64,000 nt of DNA, from positions 34,782,001-34,846,000 of the forward strand of contig NC_091046.1 of NCBI RefSeq assembly GCF_963966145.1, in the 5' to 3' direction. Under the pieces are notes generated by a model, which did not search any database, was not told where the DNA came from, and saw only the letters and a list, made by a program, of their open reading frames with translations. This DNA comes from Tenebrio molitor (taxonomy: Eukaryota; Arthropoda; Insecta; Coleoptera; Tenebrionidae). The position numbers and the translations under genes were made by a program. Below, in pieces: positions 12,093 through 20,024 of this stretch (within the stretch, counting starts at the first letter, position 1; the number at the start of each line of letters is the position of its first letter).

Positions 12093-12861
12093 TAGAGAAT
12101 TATTGCTTATATTAAAAATATAAGACTGTCACTTTGTTAAGCGCAAATAAATAACGGATAATCAATAAATATCTTCAGTTGTTTTGATTCTTTTATTTCA
12201 GATTTTTGTTCAAAAAAATAAACGATATTCCATATTTGGTTACTGTCTTCTACTACTTCTTTGTTATCTTTGCGATGACGTTTTTCATTTTCTCTTTCAA
12301 AAGCTACTCTTGCAATTTTATTCTGTTCTAAAAACTGATTTTCTTTTCGACATTTTGTCAGATTTTGACAACTTTTGTTAATGACACAAATTGCCTAGCA
12401 AGACGGGCGACACTCGTTGTAACTCCACTCATTGATAGATTTAACGTTTTTTAAATTCCAGTTCCAAAACCTCATGCCGTGAAAAATACCAAAAGCGCCA
12501 TGTTCATTGTTTTTAGTTGGTTAGTATACCATTGGTAGCTTTGAGCTTTCCATAACAATTTGCGCCACTTGTAACCCTAGATGGTTCTTCTAAAATGAAT
12601 AATATTACGCGTCGTGATACTTTTTACCGCGTAGTACTCGTATGTCTTCGTGTCTCTCAAAAAACCTAAAATGTATGGTGTGGTGAATGGTGTTTAGTAA
12701 TTTTTCTTCTTTATCCAGATCGCGTGATCTGACATACTTACGAGTACATACCAGAATTTATAAGGAAACCAACAGTGAAAGTTCCATTAAAATTTGTCCA
12801 GTAATTTCTGAGATTATGGATTCTACGTAATCAATTAATCAAATTTTTCGTTTTATACATA
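12093..12861. other. Intron with one weak inverted repeat
   Basis: gtactcgtatgtc near 12633 and gacatacttacgagtac near 12732 could pair. Nothing else is recognised. Confidence 0.3.
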
Positions 12862-12942
12862 CCGAGTGTCAACTACCAAACCTGGCCATAGGGATTAATA
12901 AACATGAAAAATAGTTTTTGCATGATTTCTGGTACCTATATA

Positions 12943-13051
12943 CGGTGCGATCAATTAAAAAATAAATCGAGTCGGCGTGTTACCTATGGCAACCCATGCT
13001 ATAGCATAGGCTCCAAAGCAAACTCGATTTATTTTTTAAATGATCGCTCGG
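12943..13051. mobile_element. 109-bp MITE, ggtgcgatcaatt family, copy 2
   Basis: Same length as copy 1 at 8530-8638 with one base difference. TA flanks both ends. The closeness suggests recent mobilisation. Confidence 0.85.
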
Positions 13052-13164
13052 TATCTATTTAAGAAGTGAATCAAATTTGACATTTGTAAAATGGTCAAGT
13101 TATTAGAAACATTTTTGTTCACAATGAATAACGAAATAAAAAGAAACTATGTAAATGTAAAGTT

Positions 13165-13613
13165 AAAAAATAAACAACAAAAGCAAGCATATCTTTTAGA
13201 TATAGCTGTTCCAAATTCACACAATATAATACAGACATATAATACAAAAATTAATAAATATTTAGAACTATCCGTTGCTATGAGAAATCTTTGGTGTTTA
13301 GAAAAAATTTCGATTTTACCATTTATAATTTCAGCAACAGGAATAGTACCGCAATCTCTTTTTAAAAATTTAAAAATTTTGGACTTAGAAAACACATTGG
13401 TGGTTGAAATTCAAAAAGGTATATTATTATACTCATGTCACATCGTGAGGAAATTCCTTAACATTGACACAGAACATAAAACACAAAAAAGTCAAAATGT
13501 GGAGGCGAGACGCCGGTAATTATGTTGATAAGCACTGCACTATTACTTGATAGTATTATCCGTAACAGTGTATGTACTCCGGCAAAATTGCCGTGCCGCC
13601 GGGTGGAGGTGGG
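13165..13613 (+). pseudogene. RLE-type non-LTR retrotransposon, 5'-truncated 3' end (copy B)
   Basis: The plus strand encodes NKQQKQAYLLDIAVPNSHNI through to a C terminus ending EARRR at 13519. It matches copy A (1960-2526) almost residue for residue, but the RPD motif and everything upstream are absent. The 3' tail up to ggaggtgggata is shared with copy A and the sequences then diverge, which marks the element's 3' terminus. Severe 5' truncation is typical of target-primed reverse transcription. Confidence 0.8.
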
Positions 13614-13639
13614 ATACGAAAAAACAAAATTCTAGTAGA

Positions 13640-14345
13640 TTATAAAATATTTGAATAATTTTCTATTGTGGTTTAAACCATATCCCCATGATAAAATGAA
13701 TGCAGTTCTCACATTCTTAAGTTTTCTTTCTGTTATATTTCTGCATTCCGCAACGATGGCCTCCCTCAGAGAATCAATATTTGGGTGTCGTGTTTTATAA
13801 ATTTTGTTTAAGACAGGCACACACAAAGAAGTCACATGGTGCAAGATCAGGAGATCTGGCCGGCCAGTTTATGGTACCACCACGATCATTCCAGCGACTT
13901 GGGAAGGCTTGGTTTAAGTGGGTTCTCACATTTACAACAAAATGCACAGGACAGCCGTCTTCCTGTCTTGCTGGAATCAAACCTCTTGATCTTCATGCGC
14001 AACTTCTTTAATAATTGCTTGGACGACCTCATTTATCAAAATGTCTAAATACATTTATGAATTTAAATTTCCTACCATCTCAAATGACCCAATTATTTGC
14101 TTATTAAGAATACCAGCTCAAACATAAATTTTCCGAGGGCATTACGTTCTTGTAGCTAAATTTATCCGCGGATTTTCTTGAGACAAATATCGAGTGTTCT
14201 AGGTGTTTGGCTCATTATTTAACGTAAATGTACATTTGTCGGTAAAACAAATAGAAGACAAAATGTTTTCGTCTTGGTTTGCCTTTTCCTGCATTTCTTA
14301 GCAAAAAGTAATTTTACTTTCTACGTCTACATCAAAAATTTCCTG
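13640..14345 (-). pseudogene. Tc1/mariner-superfamily transposase pseudogene
   Basis: On the minus strand, broken frames read in order FTLNNEPNT near 14240, MVGNLNS near 14070, QQDGCPVHFVVNVRTHLNQA, INWPARSPDLAPCDFF around 13870 and PNIDSLREAIVAECRNITER near 13760. The D of QQDG and the D of SPDLAPCDF correspond to catalytic acidic positions of the family. Stops and frameshifts occur throughout. It is related to, but distinct from, the relic at 5590-6705. Confidence 0.8.
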
Positions 14346-14787
14346 ATGGTATTTTAGTCTGTACCTGTACGGATGATAATTATAGCTGTCAGTATGACAT
14401 TAAACAAATATATTTCATAGCAACTCATATTTTTCTTAAATATGTGTACAGCTTGACCAGAATAGCTTGACGGATGAGATGAGAAAACGAGCGAGTCTCT
14501 GTAGGACAAGAATATGGCTATGGTTGTAGGTACGGTACACTCAATGAAGCAAATCTGCTCAAAACAGCCCGGACATGCTATTCACTTGATGCTTGAAGCG
14601 CTGATTTTTTCCCGTTTGTACACGATCTAAACTCCATCTAAACACTTCCAGACACAACAGACAAGTGCGCTCCGCTAGTGGGAGGGATTTCAGTCCACTG
14701 CGTCACCCGCCAAGCTGTTTTGGTTGACCGGTAATTTTAAATGTGCCTATGGCTAGGTTTGGTGGTTGATACCCAGTATAATACCAT

Positions 14788-15554
14788 ATGTTTCGAAACA
14801 ATTATTAGCGACTGTGAAAAACAAAGGATTTGAAAACATGATGTGTCATCCAACATGAACTGTTATCTTGATATACTTGTAATGAATAGAGATATTAGTG
14901 TGTTTCAACAAGATTAAAACAGATTTTGATTTGAGAACGGTTCTTATGTGGATGAGTCATCATTACACACATTTGACCGTACCGCCATGCGCTACCAACA
15001 GCACTGTAATTAGCAAATTCAATGTTAGGTTATGTACATTTTAGTCTGTGGTTATGTGTAATAATAGTGTAAAACTGCGCCACATGTTATTGATGATTTT
15101 GTTCTTCACAGCCGCTCTTGACCGTAAATTTTTTGAAAAGTACCTACTGAAGTATAGATTTTCCTAAAATCGTGGAAATGTAATCGTACATACTTCAAAT
15201 TTATTTGTATATTCTGTGTTTTAATGTCAAATGTTTGAAACATCAAAGCTACATTTGTTTAATGCACTCACCTGACGTTAGCGAATACAAAATAGGCGGT
15301 TTCTCTATGCACATGCAGCGGTTCGGTGAGCAGAATATGTAAGTTACAATTTAATTGCAATTTTGCTGCTTTGTTATTACCAACTCCAAAGCTTTGAGTT
15401 GAAATTTTAAGATTTAACCCTTTCAGGTTCAGTTTCACATGATAAAATTGAAGCGATGACATTTGTATGTGTTTGCAGTACAACTTCCTTCCAACTTATA
15501 TGAAAATCCATGTAAGTGAGGAAGAACAACAGTCCATTATGGAATTACATTTAC
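14788..15554. other. Intron without clear features
   Basis: AT-rich intron between the mariner-like remnant and the linker exon. I see nothing to support a feature here. Confidence 0.4.
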
Positions 15555-15768
15555 CTTTTCCAGTTCCTTGAGCGAAGCAGGGGACACATCCGAGTGCCTT
15601 CTAAGTTCCGGGCTGCGAGGTGGGGCTAAACCGCTCCCCAGTCCCGTCGTCAAGCCACCCCCAGTCCCTAACCGCGCCTCGGAATGCCTTCTCTGTAATT
15701 CTTGTATAGGAACGTCCAACAAACTCTCCGATGAGTCTTGAGCCAGTGCCGCTCTTGATTGCAATTTC
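15555..15768 (-). CDS. Fife: Fife/RIM-like active-zone protein, linker exon
   Basis: This 214-bp exon has acceptor tgttgtag| and donor GAAAAG|GTAAAT. Its first base completes the Arg codon left open by the zinc-finger exon, giving CRRKLQSRAAL across the junction. It encodes about 71 residues including DSSESLLDVPIQELQRRHSE and a second RRHSDVSPASL motif, with a Gly/Leu-rich stretch between. The RRHS sites look like basophilic kinase targets (inference). It ends in phase 0. The region is an unstructured linker between the zinc finger and the PDZ domain expected further downstream. The base composition is far more GC-rich than the flanking intron, which supports real coding sequence. Confidence 0.72.
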
Positions 15769-15978
15769 CTACAACAGCAAATATGTTAATCCAACCCTTA
15801 GCTTTACAACAAGCCAATCAATCACATGATTAAACTCCCGCAGAGTTCAGAGGGTTTTTTAAAGCAGCGGTAAAAGGGCAATAACTCCTCTAACGGTCTA
15901 ATAATAGACACGTCACTACAACCAATCTCAACAGCGCTCAAATATGCTACCATTAAAATACGACATAATAAAAAAAAT

Positions 15979-16371
15979 ATATAATTTGTTTCAAAATCAA
16001 AAATCCACCAACACTGCATTCTACCTCGAAATTCAACCGACAACGTCGCCAACTTTTGTTTTTAGTGTATTTGGAAGTGTCAGAAAAACGTGGGGTTATG
16101 AAATAAAACTGTTGCCAGTTGTTTTGGTCATAGTTCATCGTGTTTTTTAAATTCTTCGAAGCACTTAATGAGCGCTCGCTTTAATTTAGCGGTTAAAAGA
16201 TTCCTTGTTTATCGAGGCATTTTTATAAATTGATATTTGTAACAAAATTTTGGCGGAAGGTTGGGCCAACACAAAAAGATGAAACTTATTCTAGGGATTT
16301 CTTTTTTTTCTGCCAACATAATTCAACAGGTGGTGGATTTTTGATTTTGAAACAGATTATATATACTTAAG
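15979..16371. mobile_element. MITE with aatttgtttcaaaatcaaaa TIRs
   Basis: The left end tataatttgtttcaaaatca with ccaccaacactgcattctacc is mirrored at the right by tggtggatttttgattttga. A related shorter element (23699-23880) shares the accaacactgcattctacc block. Confidence 0.7.
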
Positions 16372-16403
16372 ATATCATTACCAACTTTCACAGAGGAGTT
16401 ATA

Positions 16404-16656
16404 TTGGGTGATTTAAAATGGTTGTGGATAAACATGGCAACTATTTACGAAAATTTATGTGGCAACTCTGTAGGTAGAATTGAGTTGACATTTCTTTGAC
16501 AGTTCATAGTCGCGCAATTTTGAAAATTGCCAATTAAATGTGCAATGGTATAAAAAAATCAAATCCACGTCTATGAAATATCATACAAATGTCAACTCTA
16601 CCCCATTCACGCAGTTGCCACATCATTTTATACACAATCATTTTGAATTGCCCAAT
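16404..16656. mobile_element. MITE, attgggtgatttaaaatgg family
   Basis: The left end attgggtgatttaaaatggt is mirrored by the right end ccattttgaattgcccaat-type sequence, with inner gtggcaact/agttgccac pairing. A one-ended relative begins at 25916. Confidence 0.7.
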
Positions 16657-16691
16657 CATGAAATAATATAAACTGCTGAAAATAGTAATTT

Positions 16692-16980
16692 TTTGTTCGA
16701 CACTGTCAGAATTTGAGAATTTTCTCCTGTGTGAACGGATTCTGATAAATGTCACAACTTGTCAAAATGAAACGTCAAGCTAATTTTAGATTTTAAGCGA
16801 TTTGGAGCCTTTAAGGGGCTCGTCGAACAAAAAAACCTTGTATTCAACTCGTTCGTGTGCAAATTGGGCCTTTTTTGGCACGCATGAGCCTTTAAAACGC
16901 TCGTTTTACTCGCGTTTAAAAATGAGCCACTTGTGAGAAAAAAGGCCCAATTTACACACGAACTCATTAAATAAACTACA
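16692..16980. repeat. Dispersed repeat family P, copy 1
   Basis: It contains ttcgacactgtcagaattt, gtgacatttatcag (reverse), caagctaattt and gagcctttaaggggctcgtc. Two more copies lie at 32295-32545 (opposite orientation) and 37312-37540. There is no coding content. Confidence 0.75.
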
Positions 16981-16985
16981 TACTA

Positions 16986-17616
16986 TTATTATACGAGTTT
17001 TATAAGACACATTTTCGTCGCACGCGGTTTTTTGGAGCACGAGGAGCGCAGCGAGGAGTGCTATAAAGCAAACAAGTGCGACAAAATGGCTTATAAAACG
17101 AGTGTAATACAATATTTTTTCTATTTTGTTTAAATTTTAAATTAAAAAATAGTTCCAAAACACAATGCTAGGAAAATTATATTTGGCAAATATAAAGGGT
17201 TGGTAGCACTGGTAACTAGATGAATAATTGCAAGTGCAGTGATCACTGATCACCTAGCAACTACCCACTGTGAGTCACTGCCAACATTAACAATTAATTT
17301 AAGTAAATGTTCCTGAAACTGTTATCGAAAAGAACTCCTTTTCGAAACCCGTTTGAGTGTTATACTGACTGTGTCAAAGGTGCAAAATAGAAAAATAAAC
17401 ATTTCGTCTAGTTACCAGTGTTACCAACCCTTTATGTATCTGCCAAATTAACTTTCCTGTCATTATGTTTTGAACTTTTTTATTAATTGAAAATTTAAAA
17501 TACGGACAAAATAGAAAAAATATTGTCTTACACTCGTTTTATAAACCATTTTGGCGCACTTCTTTGCTTTATAGCGCTCCTCGCTGCCCTCATCATGTTC
17601 TAAAAAACCCGTATAA
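16986..17616. repeat. Fold-back element, arms of about 220 bp
   Basis: The left arm (16986-17215: tatacgagttttataagaca..., gcgcagcgaggagtgctataa, ggttggtagcactggtaact) is mirrored in order by the right arm (17395-17616). The central spacer is about 180 bp. Arms diverge by scattered mismatches and small gaps. Confidence 0.75.
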
Positions 17617-17954
17617 TAAATTACTATTTACAATTTAGTGCATCAATAATTACCATTAACTAATAATTATAATTTATATTTCATGTCGATTTTCTTTGTG
17701 TTTGATAAAAATTACATACATGATTTTTTAACAATAATTTTGTATTGAAAATTTAAATTTCATCCAATTATTATTTGAAGAATGTTTAGATACATCTACT
17801 TTGTTTTTTGTAAATTCAAAAATTTCCAAGATATGGAAGCATTTTGTTAAGATTTTGTTTTACAGCTTCTGGCGCATGAAGTTGTGGCACTTCTGGCAAT
17901 AGAAGAAGATAAAATAATGTGTTCGTTGTAGGACAGGATAGTGGCGGGTCTAAC
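17617..17954. other. Intron downstream of the zinc-finger exon donor
   Basis: AT-rich with no recognisable element. The first bases (rc GTTAGACC) form the donor. Confidence 0.5.
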
Positions 17955-18249
17955 CTTCTACACACGCTACAGGTCCAGTTGGCAGGATCCTCGTCCTCGG
18001 CGAGTTTGCTGTAGCTGGCGCAGTCTTCACACACACGCTGCGTACATTCGGCACACGTCCTGCTGAAATCGTCGGGTTTGAAAGCTTTCAGGCACACCCG
18101 GCACGCGCCCGCTCTGCTTGGGGGTTTACCGGGCTCCGGTTTGGCCACGGGAGGAGTCGGAGGTGCCGTCGAGATCGGCGGCTTCTCTTCAGCGGGGGGT
18201 GGCGGCTCGATATCCGGTATTAACGACGGTCTCGGCGTCATTTTCGTCA
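17955..18249 (-). CDS. Fife: Fife/RIM-like active-zone protein, FYVE-type zinc-finger exon
   Basis: This 295-bp exon has acceptor attccag| and donor TAGAAG|GTTAGA. It encodes a Pro-rich stretch followed by an eight-cysteine finger: CRVC, 12 residues, CAEC, 4 residues, CEDC, 16 residues, CSVC. This spacing is that of the FYVE-like fingers near the N terminus of RIM, Fife, Piccolo and rabphilin, which organise synaptic vesicle release sites at the presynaptic membrane. Vertebrate and nematode RIM fingers carry a characteristic CxICxKTKFADG start that is absent here, so I favour Fife over RIM. The assignment is from family knowledge, not a search. Entry phase is 1 and exit phase is 2, matching its neighbours. 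A Copia element starts about 240 bp upstream of its acceptor, on the opposite strand. Confidence 0.75.
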
Positions 18250-18486
18250 CTGGAATAAACAACCGTCACTGAGTCGGATAAAAGAAAAGGGATCAAATGA
18301 ATTTAATCAAGGGGGAAATGTGAAATACGATTATTTTCCAGATGACACGTTCTACTTAAACTAGTGCCGCATAATAAAATGTTCACCTGGGTTAATTCAC
18401 GGGGTGAATGAGCACCAAATTTAGGGTGCGACATTTTTTCAACCAGTTGGGGGAGGAATGTTAAGATGCAATTAAACTGAAGAAGT

Positions 18487-18522
18487 TATTGAATTAAAAG
18501 GATTCTTCTAATAATACTACAA
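18487..18522 (+). repeat. Copia 5' LTR remnant (36 bp)
   Basis: It is identical to the last 36 bp of the 3' LTR (ttattgaattaaaaggattc ... actaca). Upstream sequence bears no LTR similarity. Confidence 0.85.
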
Positions 18523-18523
18523 A

Positions 18524-18541
18524 GGGTTATGGGCCCAGAAG
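18524..18541 (+). other. Copia primer-binding site
   Basis: gggttatgggcccag lies immediately after the LTR remnant. This is the classic copia-type PBS, complementary to an internal fragment of initiator tRNA-Met. Confidence 0.8.
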
Positions 18542-18574
18542 AATATTAAAAGAAAGAAGATTTAATAGAAGAAG

Positions 18575-19756
18575 ATGAGTGGAAATGTAATAAGAATTGA
18601 ACCACTGGGAAAAGAAAATTATGATACATGGAAACTTCAGATGGAGGCAGTTCTCGTAAAGAACGAAATGTGGGGATATGTAAATGGATCTATTGAAAAA
18701 CCAAATAATGAAGAAAATACGATTTGGGAAGAAAACGACAAAAAGGCAAGAGCAGATTTAATCTTAGCGATAAATCCCAATGAATTAAGGCAAATAAAAA
18801 ATTGTGTAACTTCAAATGGAATATGGAAAAAATTAAAGGAGCTTTATGAATCAAAAGGTCCTGCAAGAAAAGCTACGTTGTTAAAACAACTGATAATGTC
18901 CAAAATGAATGAAGGAGAAACGATGAAAAATCACTTAAATAATTTCTTTAATATCATCGATAAATTAGAAGAAATGGAACTAAAAATTGTAGATGATCTC
19001 GTAACAATATTGTTACTGTATAGCATTCCAGATTCATATGAAAATTTCCGGATCGCAATAGAATCTCGAGATGAGTTACCGAAGCCAGAAACACTGAAAA
19101 TAAAGCTTACGGAAGAATATGAAGCAAGAAAAAGTAGAGAAAATCAAAATTCTCCGGGTGCTCTATTAATTAAAAAATGTTATAAGAAAGAAGATGGACC
19201 AAAATCATCAAAGGAAAATTTAAGAAAAAATAATTTCAAAGAAGCATTCAGATTTAAATGTCATTATTGCAAGAAAATAGGACACAAAGCTGAAAATTGT
19301 TGGTCAAAAGCCAAAGCAAGAAATGAAATTTCGAAAAAGGCAGAAGTTACCGAAACAGTTCTTCAAATCAATGGAACCAAATCAGAAAGCCAATGGTGGT
19401 GTGTGGACTCAGGAGCGTCTTCGCACATGTGTTCATCAAAACATCAATTTCAAAATATCGCTCAAAATGATCAAGTCCTAAATTTGGCAAATCACAGTTT
19501 CACAAAAATAAGAGGAACGGGAAATGTGAAAATAAAAGTGTCAAATGAAAATAATTTACGATCTGTCAATTTGAATAATGTCATGTATGTTCCTGATTTA
19601 CGTTCAAATTTATTATCTGTCGGAAAAATCACAGATAAAGGTTCAACGGTGATATTTGAAAACAATAAAGTCTACATCCTTGATAAAGATGGAAAAGAAA
19701 TCATGATTGGTCAAAAAAAGAAATCATCTTTACTATGTTCGCGAAATTCTAGATAA
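18575..19756 (+). CDS. Copia gag and protease portion
   Basis: This is the front part (393 codons) of the Copia polyprotein. Residues 1-200 resemble the copia capsid/gag family (EPLGKENYDTWKLQMEAVL). A CCHC zinc knuckle follows at 229-242 (CHYCKKIGHKAENC), then the aspartic protease active site WWCVDSGAS with Asp278. After residue about 380 the frame runs into an unrelated tail and stop, because of a one-base shift near the A7 run at about 19711. The continuing frame starts at 19707. Copia normally makes one uninterrupted polyprotein, so this is damage. Confidence 0.85.
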   Translation: MSGNVIRIEPLGKENYDTWKLQMEAVLVKNEMWGYVNGSIEKPNNEENTIWEENDKKARADLILAINPNELRQIKNCVTSNGIWKKLKELYESKGPARKATLLKQLIMSKMNEGETMKNHLNNFFNIIDKLEEMELKIVDDLVTILLLYSIPDSYENFRIAIESRDELPKPETLKIKLTEEYEARKSRENQNSPGALLIKKCYKKEDGPKSSKENLRKNNFKEAFRFKCHYCKKIGHKAENCWSKAKARNEISKKAEVTETVLQINGTKSESQWWCVDSGASSHMCSSKHQFQNIAQNDQVLNLANHSFTKIRGTGNVKIKVSNENNLRSVNLNNVMYVPDLRSNLLSVGKITDKGSTVIFENNKVYILDKDGKEIMIGQKKKSSLLCSRNSR

Positions 19757-19997
19757 AAAGGGAGAGACAGCAGCTGCAAGTATGAACATTTCAAGAACAA
19801 AAATACAAGAGTGGCATGAAAAATTTGGACATATTAATGAACAACAATTAAAAGAACTTGCAAGAAGTAACGAAGTTTATGGTTTGAATATTGGATGCAA
19901 TGAACATTTAATAAATTGTTCAGTTTGTTTGAAAGCAAAACAAACTAGAAAATCTTTTTCAAGAAATGAATCACATAAAAAAGAAACATTATTGTAA
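19707..19997 (+). pseudogene. Copia pre-integrase zinc-binding segment, ends at an in-frame stop
   Basis: It continues the polyprotein in the next frame. HEKFGHINEQQLKEL and CSVCLKAKQ form the GAG-pre-integrase HHCC zinc-binding region. A TAA at 19995-19997 interrupts the frame directly before the integrase core. The same frame continues with the HTDICGP motif, so this is a single nonsense change. Confidence 0.85.
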
Positions 19998-20024
19998 TTA
20001 ATTCACACCGATATATGTGGACCA

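Larger units (their letters stand above)
12862..14787 (-). mobile_element. Mariner-like transposon remnant with two nested insertions
   Basis: Imperfect TIRs of about 30 bp sit at 12868-12900 (accgagtgtcaactaccaaa...) and 14737-14787 (rc reads actgggtatcaaccaccaaa...). A transposase relic runs on the minus strand between them. A MITE (12943-13051) and the 3' end of a non-LTR element (13165-13613) are inserted near the transposase 3' side. Confidence 0.6.
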
